From Burkholderia sp. Bp9142 (lineage in GTDB: Bacteria; Pseudomonadota; Gammaproteobacteria; Burkholderiales; Burkholderiaceae), in assembly GCF_003853415.1 (NCBI RefSeq), contig NZ_QTPP01000019.1, forward strand, positions 62,001-126,000: 64,000 nt of DNA, read 5' to 3'. The notes below the pieces were generated by a model. It saw only the letters and a program-made list of their open reading frames with translations. It ran no database searches and was not told the DNA's origin. This document shows positions 8,878 through 18,372 of the stretch, piece after piece. The translations under genes were made by a program, and so were the position numbers. Within the stretch, counting starts at the first letter, position 1; every line of letters begins with the position of its first letter.

Positions 8878-9516
8878 ATGAACGCAGCGCGCACCGCCAC
8901 CTGGTATTTCGATTTCGTTTCGCCGTTCGCCTACCTGCAGCAGGAACGGTTCGATCAACTACCGCCTGCCGCCGCATACGCGCCGAAGCCGATCGTGCTT
9001 GGCGCGCTGCTCGCGCACTGGGGCCAGAAAGCGCCGGCCGAGATCGCGGCGAAGCGCATCTTCACCTATCGCCACGCGCAATACCGCGCGGACAAGCTCG
9101 GCATTCCATTCCGGATGCCGCCCGCGCACCCGTTCAACCCGATCCGGCCGCTGCGTCTCGCGATCGCGATGGGCAGCTCGCCCGATGCGATCCGGCGGAT
9201 CTTCCGGCACATCTGGCGCGACGGCCAGGACGTGTCGACGCCGGACGGCTTCGCCGCGCTGTGCGAGGCGGTCGGTTTTCCCGAAGGCGTGACGGCCGTC
9301 GAAGCGCAGCCGGTGAAGGATGCACTGCGCGCGAACACCGATCAGGCGATCGCGCACGGCGTGTTCGGCGTGCCGACCTTCGAACTCGACGGCGACCTCT
9401 TCTGGGGCGACGATGCGACCGACATGTTCGTCGACTGCGCGACGTCCCGCGCGTGGCTCGACTCGCCTGAAGTGCGTCGCATCAGCGCGCTGCCCGAAGG
9501 CATCCGGCGCGGCTGA
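8878..9516 (+). CDS. 2-hydroxychromene-2-carboxylate isomerase family (DsbA-like) protein
   Basis: A 212-residue thioredoxin-fold protein of the HCCA isomerase/kappa-GST group. It opens with TWYFDFVSPFAYLQQERFD, where the Ser after the first strand replaces the Cys of DsbA, contains HPFNPIRPLRLAIAM, and ends with AIAHGVFGVPTFELDGDLFWGDD, the cis-Pro loop and C-terminal motif. Such enzymes use glutathione to isomerise aromatic ring-cleavage intermediates. It follows the IclR gene by 131 bp on the same strand; a functional link to that cluster is possible but not shown. Confidence 0.85.
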   Translation: MNAARTATWYFDFVSPFAYLQQERFDQLPPAAAYAPKPIVLGALLAHWGQKAPAEIAAKRIFTYRHAQYRADKLGIPFRMPPAHPFNPIRPLRLAIAMGSSPDAIRRIFRHIWRDGQDVSTPDGFAALCEAVGFPEGVTAVEAQPVKDALRANTDQAIAHGVFGVPTFELDGDLFWGDDATDMFVDCATSRAWLDSPEVRRISALPEGIRRG

Positions 9517-9534
9517 CGCTGCACGCGACGGCGC

Positions 9535-10518
9535 TCACGTGTCGCGCCCTTCGACGAGCGGCGGCACGGCCTCGCGCATCATCGCGACGAAACGCACGAG
9601 CCGCGACGGATAGAACTGCGCGTGCGGGTAGGTCAGGTAGACCGGCAACGGCGCGGCCTGCCAGTCGGGCGCGAGATGCACGAGCTCGCCGCGCGCGAGA
9701 TGGTCCGCCAGCATCCAGGACGAACCGACGCACGCGCCGACCCCGAGCAGCGCCGCGCTGCGCAGCGCGTAGAGATTCGCGGTCGTGATGCGCGGCCGGA
9801 TCGCGATGCGTCGCGTGTCGCCCGTGACGGCGTGCGTCAACGTCAACTCGGTCCGGTAATACGTGCGCAGCGCGAGCCACGGCAACGCGGCGAGCGCGTC
9901 GGGATCGGCGGGCGCATCCGCGCCGTTCAGCACGGACGGTGCGGCCACCACGAAGCGCGGCACCTTCGACAGCCGGATCGCGACCACGCCCGGATCGGTC
10001 GGCTCGCCCACCTGGATCGCGCAGTCGATCCCGCTGCCGACGAAATCGCGCACCTCGTCCTGCAGCAGCCATTCCACCGAGACGCGCGGATACTCGCGCA
10101 GGTACTGCGCAAGCGGCGCGACGAAACGCTCCTGCCCGAACGCATGCGGCACCGCGACGCGCAACAGGCCGTCGGGCTCCTCCTGCGCGCCGCGCAGGTC
10201 GGCCTCGAACGCCGCCCAGTTCGCGAGCAGTTCCTTCGCGCGCGTGAAGCAGCGCTCGCCGTCGACGGTCAGCCGCATCGCATGGGTCGTCCGCTGCAGC
10301 AGCCGCATCCCGAGCGAGCGTTCGAGCGCCTGCAGCCGCCGGCTGATGGTCGGCTGCGTCGTGTGCAGCTGCGCGGCGGCGGCCGACAGGCTGCCTGCCT
10401 CGACTATGCGCACGAAGGTTTCCATCAGCTCGAAACGATAGCCGGCGCCGTCGACCGGCACCGCCTGAACGCGCGGAGAGCCGCCAGTAGCGGGCGAAGC
10501 GGGGATTTTTTCAGTCAT
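9535..10518 (-). CDS. LysR-family transcriptional regulator
   Basis: A 327-residue LysR protein. The helix-turn-helix is at about residues 35-90 (METFVRIVEAGSLSAAAAQLHTTQPTISRRLQALERSLGMRLLQR), followed by the two-lobe effector domain. The ATG at 10518 keeps about 30 residues ahead of the HTH; the frame is open to 10626 but that part does not look coding. It is divergent from an MFS transporter gene with a 100-bp gap, the usual arrangement of a LysR regulator and its target. Confidence 0.88.
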   Translation of the reverse strand: MTEKIPASPATGGSPRVQAVPVDGAGYRFELMETFVRIVEAGSLSAAAAQLHTTQPTISRRLQALERSLGMRLLQRTTHAMRLTVDGERCFTRAKELLANWAAFEADLRGAQEEPDGLLRVAVPHAFGQERFVAPLAQYLREYPRVSVEWLLQDEVRDFVGSGIDCAIQVGEPTDPGVVAIRLSKVPRFVVAAPSVLNGADAPADPDALAALPWLALRTYYRTELTLTHAVTGDTRRIAIRPRITTANLYALRSAALLGVGACVGSSWMLADHLARGELVHLAPDWQAAPLPVYLTYPHAQFYPSRLVRFVAMMREAVPPLVEGRDT

Positions 10519-10618
10519 TCGCCAAGCGTATAACAAATCTTCGACGGACGGCACTACCGTGGCCGGCCGCCGGTCGGCACACTCGCGTCCATCCGTTACC
10601 CGAACAAGGATGTACGCG

Positions 10619-11851
10619 ATGTCCACTCCGACCCGTCTCGACGCCGCGCCCCGCGCGGCCCATGCACCGGCCCGCGCGGCCGCCTCCTCGATGCCCGATC
10701 GCCGGCTCGTGCTGCTGCTCGCCGCGGCAGCCGGTCTCGGCGTCGCGCCGCTCTACTATGCGCAGCCGATGCTCGCCGCGCTCGGGCCCGATCTCGGCGC
10801 GTCGGCACGCGCGATCGGCTTCGTGCCGACGCTCACGCAGCTCGGCTATGCGCTCGGCATCCTGCTGCTCGCGCCGCTCGGCGACCGCTTCGACCGGCGC
10901 CGGGTGATCGTGACGAAAGCCGCCGCGCTGGTCGTCTCGTTGCTGCTCGCGGCGGTCGCGCCGTCGCTCGGGCTGCTGCTGGCCGCGAGCTTCGCGATCG
11001 GCCTGACCGCGACGATGGCGCAGGACGTCGTGCCGGCCGCCGCGACACTCGCGCACGACACGCATCGCGGCCGCATCGTCGGCACGGTGATGACGGGGCT
11101 GCTGCTCGGCATCCTGCTGTCGCGCGTCGTCGCAGGCTTCGTGGCGGAAACGGCCGGCTGGCGCGTGATGTTCGCGCTCGCGGCCGCCAGCGTCGCCGCC
11201 ATCGGCGTCGTGGCCGCACGCGGGCTGCCGCGCTTCGAGCCGACCACGCAGTTGTCGTACCGCGCGCTGATCGGGTCGCTCGGCGAACTGTGGCGCCGCC
11301 ATCCGGCGCTACGCCGCGCCGCGTTCGCGCAAGGGCTGCTGGCGGTCGGGTTCAGCGCGTTCTGGTCGACGCTCGCGGTGATGCTGCACGGCGCGCCGTT
11401 CCACCTCGGCAGCGCAGCCGCCGGCGCATTCGGCCTGGCAGGCGCTGCCGGCGCACTGGCCGCGCCCATTGCCGGACGCCTCGCCGATCACCACGGTCCG
11501 GAGCGCGTCACGCAGGTCGGCATCGGGATCGCGACCGTGTCGTTCGCCGCGATGGCCGCCGCGCCGCTGATGACGCCGCATGCGCAACTCGCGCTGCTCG
11601 CGGCCGCGACGATCGGCTTCGATCTCGGGGTGCAGGCCACGCTGATCGCGCACCAGGCGATCGTCTACCGGATCGACCCTGCGTCGCGCAGCCGCCTCAA
11701 CGCGGTGCTGTTCGTCGGCATGTTCATCGGGATGGCGGCCGGTGCCGCGCTCGGCAGTTCATTGCTCGCGCAACTGGGCTGGAATGCGGTGATCGTGCTG
11801 GCCGTGGCGACGTCGCTGGCCGCGCTGGCCGTGCGCATGTGGCGCCGGTAA
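10619..11851 (+). CDS. MFS transporter (drug-efflux-like)
   Basis: A 410-residue major facilitator. LVLLLAAAAGLGVAPLYYAQPMLAALGPDLG and LAPLGDRFDRRRVIV (motif A in loop 2-3) place it near the YnfM/aromatic efflux subgroup. Twelve hydrophobic segments fill the length. AAGG at 10606-10609 favours the ATG at 10619 over one at 10610, which would lie directly on the ribosome site. It is probably controlled by the divergent LysR gene and ends at a strong terminator. The exported compound is unknown. Confidence 0.86.
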   Translation: MSTPTRLDAAPRAAHAPARAAASSMPDRRLVLLLAAAAGLGVAPLYYAQPMLAALGPDLGASARAIGFVPTLTQLGYALGILLLAPLGDRFDRRRVIVTKAAALVVSLLLAAVAPSLGLLLAASFAIGLTATMAQDVVPAAATLAHDTHRGRIVGTVMTGLLLGILLSRVVAGFVAETAGWRVMFALAAASVAAIGVVAARGLPRFEPTTQLSYRALIGSLGELWRRHPALRRAAFAQGLLAVGFSAFWSTLAVMLHGAPFHLGSAAAGAFGLAGAAGALAAPIAGRLADHHGPERVTQVGIGIATVSFAAMAAAPLMTPHAQLALLAAATIGFDLGVQATLIAHQAIVYRIDPASRSRLNAVLFVGMFIGMAAGAALGSSLLAQLGWNAVIVLAVATSLAALAVRMWRR

Positions 11852-11872
11852 GGCCCGGCATCGCGCATGCGG

Positions 11873-11920
11873 GGCGGGCAGGCCGCAGGGCTTGCCCGCC
11901 TTTTCTTTTATTTTCTTTCG
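11873..11920 (+). terminator. Rho-independent terminator of the MFS gene
   Basis: GGCGGGCAGGCC (11873-11884) pairs with GGCTTGCCCGCC (11889-11900) in a 12-bp stem with one mismatch and a 4-base loop, followed by a T-rich tract TTTTCTTTTATTTTC. It lies 22 bp after the MFS stop codon. Confidence 0.9.
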
Positions 11921-12278
11921 GTGCTGCGCGGCCCGGCGCAGCGCGGCAGATCCGTGCGAGACGCGGGACGCATCCGGTCATCCGGTGCAAGGTGTGCGAC
12001 GGTTCGACGAATTGCCTAGTTCAACCGATTATTTTTCGCCGGCACGGAAGCATCCTCGCACAACCGTCAGAGGATTCGACATGGCCGCGCCGCACGGTCC
12101 TCCCCCATCCGGCCCCACGCGGAAATCGCGTTTTATCAGGGGATTCCCGGTATTTTTTCCCATTTTCTTCGAAATTACCGATGACATACTTGCCCCCCAT
12201 TGCGCTCCAGTGCGAGCGCGCTTCCTGATCCTTGCCGGCCGCATGTCATGCGCCACGTGTCCGCCGAGGTCGCAGAAC
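11921..12278. other. Intergenic region before the PAP2 gene
   Basis: A 358-bp gap between the MFS terminator and the PAP2 gene. The part from about 12125 to 12190 is clearly AT-richer than its surroundings and probably carries the PAP2 promoter, but no convincing -35/-10 pair or operator was found. No credible small gene was seen. Confidence 0.5.
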
Positions 12279-12974
12279 ATGAACAATTTCGACACCACGA
12301 TCCAGATCTTCCTCACCCACATCACGTTCGGACCGCTGATGAAACATGCGATCCGCGTGATCGCCGGCCTCTATACGTTCAAGGGCTTCGTGCTCATCCC
12401 CGTGCTGTGCTGGCTATGGTTCCAGCCGGGACCGGAGCGCGAACGGCAACGCGAGCTGGTCATCGCGACGGTCGCGAGCGGGCTTGTCGCACTCGCGGTC
12501 GGCCGGTTGCTCGCGAAAGTCCTGCCGTTCCGCGTGCGGCCGATCTACAACCCCGACCTGCACCTGCACTTCCCGTCCGAGGAACTGCGTGCGGCCACGC
12601 TGCAGGCCTGGAGTTCGTTTCCAAGCGATCACGCAATGCTGTGGATGGCGATCGCGATGGGTATCTTCATCATCGCGCGCCGCGCCGGCGTGCTCGCGCT
12701 ACTGTATGCGGTCGTGTTCATCTGCGTGCCGCGCGCGTATCTCGGCTATCACTACCCGACCGACCTGATCGCCGGTGCCGCGATCGGCATCGCCATTGCA
12801 TGGCTGCTGACGCGCGATGCGATCCGGTCGCGCTTCGCGCCGCAGGTGCTGGCGGCGATCCGGCGCTTCCCCGCGCCGGCCTATACGCTCGCGTTCCTGC
12901 TGTGCTTCGAGCTGATCACGCAGTTCGACGAACTGCTGACGCTCGCGCAGTCGGTCAAGCACACGACGATGTAA
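12279..12974 (+). CDS. PAP2-family membrane phosphatase
   Basis: A 231-residue integral membrane acid phosphatase of the PAP2/LpxE/BcrC type. The three phosphatase motifs are present: KVLPFRVRP (K-x6-RP, about 71-79), FPSDHA (PSGH variant with Asp for Gly, about 113-118) and RAYLGYHYPTD (R-x5-H-x3-D, about 153-163). Five to six hydrophobic segments surround them. Members dephosphorylate undecaprenyl-PP or other lipid phosphates on the periplasmic face; undecaprenyl-PP recycling is the most likely role but is not proven. GAGGTCGC precedes the ATG. Confidence 0.85.
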   Translation: MNNFDTTIQIFLTHITFGPLMKHAIRVIAGLYTFKGFVLIPVLCWLWFQPGPERERQRELVIATVASGLVALAVGRLLAKVLPFRVRPIYNPDLHLHFPSEELRAATLQAWSSFPSDHAMLWMAIAMGIFIIARRAGVLALLYAVVFICVPRAYLGYHYPTDLIAGAAIGIAIAWLLTRDAIRSRFAPQVLAAIRRFPAPAYTLAFLLCFELITQFDELLTLAQSVKHTTM

Positions 12975-13077
12975 CGGGACGGCGCCGCGATGCATCCGCT
13001 GCTGTCGTCACGCCGCCCGGGCACACGCTGCCGGCCCTGCGCGGCGGCATCGCGCCCCGCGCGCGCGGCCGCGCCCG

Positions 13078-13737
13078 TCAGTCGCGATCGGGCGCGCCGA
13101 GCGGGAAGAACGAACGATACGGCCGCGCTTCGTCGACCGCCCGCGCGAACGACGGCCGCGCAAGCAGGCGCCGGCGATACGCGATCACGTTCGAGAACGA
13201 CGGATCGATCCGGTGCGTCCAGTCCGCGTAGAACAGGAACGGCGCCGCGCCGCAGTCGGCGAGGCTGAAGCGGTCGCCGGCCGCCCATTCGCGATCGGCC
13301 ATCGTCCGGTCCAGCCATGCGTACGACGTCTCGAGCATCGCACGCGCATCGGCGACGCCCCGCGCATCGCGCTCGTGCTCCGGCCGCAGCGCATCGTACA
13401 CGACCTTCTGCTGCGGCGTCGACACGTAGTTGTCGAAGAAACGATCCATCGTCCGCACTTCCAGCGCCGCGCGCCGGTCGTCGGGCACCAGCCGCACGGG
13501 GCCCGGATGATAGAGGTCGAGGTACTCGACGATGATGGTCGCCTCGATCACGGTGCGGCCCGCGTCGACGAGCACCGGGAAGCGCTTCATCGGCCACAGC
13601 GCGGCCAGTTCCTGCATCGGCTTCGGATCGTCGTGCGCGAGCACGCGATATTCGAACGGTGTGCCGTTCTCGTACAGTGCAGTCAGCACCTTCTGGCAAT
13701 AGGACGAAAAGGGATGGGCGTAAAGCATCGGCATCAT
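13078..13737 (-). CDS. Glutathione S-transferase family protein
   Basis: A 219-residue GST. The N-terminal thioredoxin domain begins PMLYAHPFSSYCQKVLTALYENG, with the Ser/Cys pair of the glutathione site, and contains WPMKRFPVLVDAGRTVIEATIIVEYL, the cis-Pro and GSH-gamma-Glu motif. The all-helical C-terminal domain carries WAAGDRFSLADCGAAPFLFY, the conserved N-capping motif. Two adjacent ATGs (13737, 13734) are possible starts. The native substrate is unknown. Confidence 0.88.
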   Translation of the reverse strand: MMPMLYAHPFSSYCQKVLTALYENGTPFEYRVLAHDDPKPMQELAALWPMKRFPVLVDAGRTVIEATIIVEYLDLYHPGPVRLVPDDRRAALEVRTMDRFFDNYVSTPQQKVVYDALRPEHERDARGVADARAMLETSYAWLDRTMADREWAAGDRFSLADCGAAPFLFYADWTHRIDPSFSNVIAYRRRLLARPSFARAVDEARPYRSFFPLGAPDRD

Positions 13738-13863
13738 CGCGTGGTCTCTCGGGTGTCGGCGCCGCGTCATGCAGCGCCATGTGATCGGATAACCTGACGA
13801 CGAACGGCGCCTGGCCGATTCGACACCGGTCCGAACATTTTTTCGTTGCGCGGCGTCGCGCCG

Positions 13864-14934
13864 CTACGACCGGCCGTCCATCACGACGCGCCCCTCGCCG
13901 CGCCAGCGCAGCATCCCGCCGCCGAGATTCGCGACGGCATCGAAGCCGGCCTTCAGCAGGATCACCGTCGCCTGCGCGGAACGGCCGCCGGCGCGGCACA
14001 CGGTCACGATCGGCCGGTCGCGCGCGAGCTCGCCGGTACGCGCGGCCAGTTCGCCGAGCGGAATCGGCGTCGCGCCGGGCAGGTGGCCGAGCGGGCCTGC
14101 GAATTCGTCCGGTTCGCGCACGTCGACGACCTGCACGGCCGGCAGGTGATCCTCGAGCCACTGCGGATCGATTTCCCAGAACCCGGCGAACGTGTAGACG
14201 AGCGGCGCCCAGTCGGCCGTCACCTGCGCGCCGGGCGCGTTTTCGGCGACGCCGCACTGCAGGTTCGCGGGCACCGCCACGTCGATCTGGCGCGGATGCG
14301 CGAGCCCGAGGTTGCGCATGTAGCCGGCGAAATCGTCTTCGCTGAGATCGCCGCCGAGGCGCGGGTTGAAGCGCCGTTCCTCGCCGACGCTCGTCACCGT
14401 CAACCCGCGGTAGTCGTGCGCGGGATACAGCAGGCATGCGGCCGGCAGCGTGAAGAGCCGGCCGTGCACCGCGCGATACAGCGCGCGCGGGTCGCCCTGC
14501 TGGAAGTCGGTGCGGCCGGTGCCGCGAATCAGCAGGCAGTCGCCGGTGAACGCCATCGATTCGTCGTCGAGCACGAGGCTGATGCAGCCGCTCGTATGGC
14601 CCGGCGTCGCGCGCACGGTCAGGTAGCGCGTGCCGAACGTGCAGCGATCGCCGTCGTTCAGGTAGCGGTCGGCGCCCTGCGCGCCGCTCGCGGCCGAGAT
14701 CGCGATCGCGCTGCCGGTGCGCTGCTTCATCAGCCATGCACCCGTCACGTGATCGGCGTGCACGTGCGTGTCGATGGTCGCGACGAGCCGCAGCCCGAGT
14801 TCGTCGAGCAGCGCCGCATCGCGGCGCACCTGCTCGAACACGGGATCGATCAGCAGCGCTTCGCGCGATCCGCGGTCGGCGAGCAGATACGTGTAGGTCG
14901 ACGATTGCGGGTCGAAAAGTTGCCGGAAGATCAT
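13864..14934 (-). CDS. Persulfide dioxygenase-rhodanese fusion protein
   Basis: A 356-residue two-domain enzyme. The N-terminal metallo-beta-lactamase domain has THVHADHVTG (HxHxDH) at about 56-64 and ATPGHTSGC and YPAHDY for the rest of the iron site, as in ETHE1 persulfide dioxygenases. The C-terminal rhodanese domain (about 255-356) has the active loop VCRAGGRSA with the catalytic Cys. Such fusions, known from Burkholderia, oxidise glutathione persulfide to sulfite and move sulfane sulfur to or from thiosulfate. Together with the upstream peroxiredoxin it points to sulfide and thiol stress handling in the cytoplasm. Confidence 0.88.
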   Translation of the reverse strand: MIFRQLFDPQSSTYTYLLADRGSREALLIDPVFEQVRRDAALLDELGLRLVATIDTHVHADHVTGAWLMKQRTGSAIAISAASGAQGADRYLNDGDRCTFGTRYLTVRATPGHTSGCISLVLDDESMAFTGDCLLIRGTGRTDFQQGDPRALYRAVHGRLFTLPAACLLYPAHDYRGLTVTSVGEERRFNPRLGGDLSEDDFAGYMRNLGLAHPRQIDVAVPANLQCGVAENAPGAQVTADWAPLVYTFAGFWEIDPQWLEDHLPAVQVVDVREPDEFAGPLGHLPGATPIPLGELAARTGELARDRPIVTVCRAGGRSAQATVILLKAGFDAVANLGGGMLRWRGEGRVVMDGRS

Positions 14935-15051
14935 CGCGAAGTCGCTCCGTCGCTTATTCACGCCTACTGTCGTTCTGGTTGTCCGGCCCGCGCACCGCGC
15001 GTCGCCGGCGCGCGGGCGTGCGGGCCGCCCCGTTGCATGCGGGCCGAGCCG

Positions 15052-15705
15052 TCAGTGCGGCTGCGGCACGAACCGCAGGTACGGCTTCAGCGTCCGGAAG
15101 CCTTGCGGATATTTTTGCTTCGCCGCATCGTCCGACACCGAGGTCGGAATGATGACATCGTCGCCGGGCTTCCAGTTGACTGGCGTCGCCACCGTATGCC
15201 GCGCGTTGAGCTGCAGCGCGTCGAGCAGGCGCAGCACCTCGTCGAAGTTGCGACCGGCGCTCATCGGATAGACGAGCATCGCCTTGACCTTCTTGTCCGG
15301 CCCGATGACGAACACCGAGCGCACGGTCGCGTTGTCGACCGCGGTGCGCGGGCCGCCGCTCGCGTTCGGATGGATCATGTCGTACAGCTTCGCGACCTTC
15401 AGTTCATCGTCGCCGATCAGCGGATAGTTGACCGCATGGCCCTGCGTTTCCGCGATGTCCGCCACCCACTTCCGGTGGTCGCTGACGGGATCGATCGACA
15501 GCCCGATGATCTTCGTGTCGCGCTTGTCGAATTCCGGCTTGAGCCCGGCCATGTAGCCGAGCTCGGTCGTGCATACCGGCGTGAAGTCCTTCGGATGGGA
15601 AAACAGGATCGCCCAGTGATCGCCGATCCATTCATGAAAACGGATCGTGCCCTCGGTGGTCTCCGCGGTGAAATCGGGCGCGTCCTCGCCTAGTCGAATC
15701 GACAT
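15052..15705 (-). CDS. 1-Cys peroxiredoxin (Prx6-type)
   Basis: A 217-residue peroxiredoxin. HPKDFTPVCTTELG (about 37-50) carries the peroxidatic Cys in the PxxxTxxC motif, and the length and the C-terminal domain (YPMSAGRNFDEVLRLLDALQL, then NWKPGDDVIIP) are those of the Prx6 group, which lacks a resolving Cys. It reduces hydroperoxides in the cytoplasm. GGAGGACGAAC precedes the ATG. The persulfide dioxygenase-rhodanese gene follows 117 bp downstream on the same strand, so the two may form an operon. Confidence 0.93.
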   Translation of the reverse strand: MSIRLGEDAPDFTAETTEGTIRFHEWIGDHWAILFSHPKDFTPVCTTELGYMAGLKPEFDKRDTKIIGLSIDPVSDHRKWVADIAETQGHAVNYPLIGDDELKVAKLYDMIHPNASGGPRTAVDNATVRSVFVIGPDKKVKAMLVYPMSAGRNFDEVLRLLDALQLNARHTVATPVNWKPGDDVIIPTSVSDDAAKQKYPQGFRTLKPYLRFVPQPH

Positions 15706-15944
15706 GTTCGTCCTCCGTCAAATGGGAATCGTCACGACGCCCGCGCCGCGGCATCCGCGCGGCGCACGATCGTCCGCACGCGGCAAGCCGGCCTGGCACC
15801 GGCCGGGCGCCGCGCGTTTCTATAGGGTAGGTCAAAATGCGCGCGCCGCCGGTGGACGGCGGGACGATTGGCCGCGTCGGGCCGGCGGCGCGTGCTGCCT
15901 TACACTACGGCCTCTCGTCTTACGTTCACAGGAATGCCATCGAC

Positions 15945-16850
15945 ATGTCGATGACGATCGATCCGAAGCAAGCCGCCGCGCTGCTGGCCGTCGCCGACAC
16001 CGGCAGCTTCGAGCAGGCCGCCGCACGCCTGCACGTGACCGCGTCCGCCGTCACGCAGCGGGTCCGCGCGCTGGAGGCGAGCCTCGGCACGCCGCTCGTG
16101 CTGCGCACGCGGCCGTGCCGGCCGACGGTGGCCGGACAGCGCGTGCTGCAGCACCTGCGCCGCGTCGCGCTGCTGCAGGCCGACCTGCAAAGCACGCTCG
16201 CGACCGAGCGCGAATCGCCGATCTCGGTCACGATCGCGCTGAACTCCGACAGCCTCGGCACCTGGTTCCTGCCCGCGCTGACGTCGGTGCTCGCGGGCGA
16301 GCGCATCCTGTTCGAGCTGATCGTCGAGGACCAGGACCACACGTTCGCACTGCTCGAAAGCGGGATGGCCGTCGGCTGCGTGACGACCGAGCCGAAACCG
16401 ATGCGCGGCTGCGTCGCGACGCCGCTCGGCACGATGCGCTACCGGCTGCTCGCCGCCGCCGCGTTCGCGGGGCGCTGGTTTCCGCGCGGCCTGAACCGCA
16501 CGAGCGCGCGCAAGGCGCCCGTCGTCGCGTATTCGCGGCGCGACACGCTGCAGTCAACGTTCCTGAAGGAGAAGTTCGGGTTGCCGGAAGGCGCGTATCC
16601 GTGCCACTTCGTGCCGGGCACGCATGCGCATTTCGCTGCGGTGCGGCACGGGCTCGGCTACGCGATGGTGCCGGAGCCGCTGATCGGCAGCGCGCCGCTC
16701 GACACGCAAGGGCTCGTCGATCTCGCGCCCGTGCATCCGACCGACGTCACGCTGTACTGGCACGCGTGGACCGTGCAGTCGCCGACGATGGCGTCGCTGT
16801 CCGCGCGGGTGGTCGAAGCGGCGCGCCGGTTGCTCGCGCCGCTGCCGTGA
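15945..16850 (+). CDS. ArgP/IciA-like LysR regulator
   Basis: A 301-residue LysR protein closest in pattern to ArgP: IDPKQAAALLAVADTGSFEQAAARLHVTASAVTQRVRALE for the HTH, SLGTWFLPALTSVLAGERILFELIVEDQDHT in the effector domain, and YPCHFVPGTHAHFAAVRHGLGYAMVPE. ArgP responds to lysine and arginine and controls the LysE/ArgO exporter; no such exporter lies beside it here. The start at 15945 follows AGGA; it is divergent from the peroxiredoxin gene 239 bp away. Confidence 0.85.
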   Translation: MSMTIDPKQAAALLAVADTGSFEQAAARLHVTASAVTQRVRALEASLGTPLVLRTRPCRPTVAGQRVLQHLRRVALLQADLQSTLATERESPISVTIALNSDSLGTWFLPALTSVLAGERILFELIVEDQDHTFALLESGMAVGCVTTEPKPMRGCVATPLGTMRYRLLAAAAFAGRWFPRGLNRTSARKAPVVAYSRRDTLQSTFLKEKFGLPEGAYPCHFVPGTHAHFAAVRHGLGYAMVPEPLIGSAPLDTQGLVDLAPVHPTDVTLYWHAWTVQSPTMASLSARVVEAARRLLAPLP

Positions 16851-17009
16851 CGCGCGGGTGATCGACATCGCCCACGCGGCACGCGGTGCGGTAAGCGTGG
16901 CGGCGAGAAACGCCGCCGCGCCGCCTATACTTTTTCCATCGGCCTCGCGAAGGCGCCGCGCGGCCGATCACGCAAATCCGGCCGTTCCCTTTCCTGTGAG
17001 GAGAACATC

Positions 17010-17222
17010 ATGTCCCGCCGCTATATCGATTGCCGCGAGTTTCCCAGCGCGATGAATTGCTCGGTCGCGATTTCCGCCGACTCCGACAACGAACTGCTGG
17101 AGGCCGCCGTGCAACATGCGGTCTCGGTGCACCAGCACACCGACAGCGCCGAACTGCGCACGCAGTTGAAGGCGCTATTCCGCGACGGCACGCCGCCCGC
17201 CGACATGCCCCGGCAAGCGTAA
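17010..17222 (+). CDS. DUF1059 small protein
   Basis: A 70-residue acidic protein with the DUF1059 pattern: YIDCREFPSAMNCSVAISADSDNELLEAAVQHAVSVH. The CREFP...C pair of Cys is conserved in the family. GAGGAGAACATC gives a strong ribosome site. The molecular role of DUF1059 proteins is not known. It stands alone between the ArgP-like gene and convergent ltaE. Confidence 0.82.
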   Translation: MSRRYIDCREFPSAMNCSVAISADSDNELLEAAVQHAVSVHQHTDSAELRTQLKALFRDGTPPADMPRQA

Positions 17223-17338
17223 TCCGCCGGCACGGCCAATATCGACGGACGGGTTGCCACGTCGCCCCCGTCGCCTCTCCGCTTCCTGCTTCGCGCCACA
17301 TCGCGCCGGTGCCCCCCCGCCGGCCGGCGCATTCCGCC

Positions 17339-18352
17339 TTACGCGCGACGCTGCGCGAAATACGCGCCGACCGCGTCGATGAAGGTGTCGATGTCCGCGC
17401 GCGACACGTCGCAGTGCGTGACGAAGCGCGACGCATACAGCATCTGCGTGAGCATTCCGCGCTCCTTCAGCCACGCCTCGAGCGGCGCGCAATCGGCTTC
17501 GGGAAATTGCGCGAACACCATGTTCGTCGCGTGCGACAGCACCTTCACCGGCTCGATGCGCGCCAGACCTGCCGCGAGATGCGCGGCGTTCGCGTGATCG
17601 TCGGCCAGCCGTTCGACGTTGTGGTCGAGCGCATACAGGCAGGCCGCCGCGAGGATGCCCGACTGCCGCATCCCGCCGCCCAACACCTTGCGCCAGCGCT
17701 GCGCGCGCTCGACCAGCGCACGATGGCCGACCAGCACCGAACCGACCGGCGCGCCGAGCCCTTTCGAGAAACAGATCGACACGGTATCGAACGGCGCGCA
17801 CAGTTCCGCGATCGGACAGCCCGACGCGACGGCCGCATTGCACACGCGCGCGCCGTCGAGGTGCGCGGCCAGCCCGCGGCTGCGCGCGAGCGCGACGGCT
17901 TCCTGCACATAGCCGTCCGGCAATACCTGGCCGCCGATCGTGTTTTCGAGCGCGAGCAGCCGCGTGCGGGCGAAGTGGTTGTCGATCGGCTTGATCGCCG
18001 CGGCGATCTTCGCGAGCGGCAGCGTGCCGTCGGGCGCGTTCTCGATCGGCTGCGGCTGGATGCTGCCGAGCACGGCCGCGCCGCCGCCTTCGTACTTGTA
18101 GGTGTGCGCGAGCTGGCCGACGATGTATTCGTCACCGCGTTCGCAATGGGCCATCAGCGCGGCCAGGTTGCTCTGCGTGCCGCTCGGGAAGAACAGGCCG
18201 GCTTCCTTGCCGGCCCGCTCGGCCGCGACCGCCTGCAGGCGCAGCACGGTCGGGTCGTCGCCCCATACGTCGTCGCCGACTTCGGCGGCAGTCATCGCGG
18301 CCAGCATCGCCTGGCTCGGACGTGTCACGGTATCGCTGCGTAAATCGATCAT
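17339..18352 (-). CDS. ltaE: Low-specificity L-threonine aldolase
   Basis: A 337-residue PLP-dependent fold-I enzyme that cleaves L-threonine and L-allo-threonine to glycine and acetaldehyde. Seen are the start MIDLRSDTVTRPSQAM, DDVWGDDPTV, AHLDGARVCNA with the cofactor Asp, and ICFSKGLGAPVGS, whose Lys forms the Schiff base. GGAG upstream sets the ATG at 18352; the longer frame to 18454 runs into a hairpin region. It is divergent from a decayed transposon gene. Confidence 0.93.
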   Translation of the reverse strand: MIDLRSDTVTRPSQAMLAAMTAAEVGDDVWGDDPTVLRLQAVAAERAGKEAGLFFPSGTQSNLAALMAHCERGDEYIVGQLAHTYKYEGGGAAVLGSIQPQPIENAPDGTLPLAKIAAAIKPIDNHFARTRLLALENTIGGQVLPDGYVQEAVALARSRGLAAHLDGARVCNAAVASGCPIAELCAPFDTVSICFSKGLGAPVGSVLVGHRALVERAQRWRKVLGGGMRQSGILAAACLYALDHNVERLADDHANAAHLAAGLARIEPVKVLSHATNMVFAQFPEADCAPLEAWLKERGMLTQMLYASRFVTHCDVSRADIDTFIDAVGAYFAQRRA

Positions 18353-18372
18353 CAGAATTTGCTCCGAGAAAC

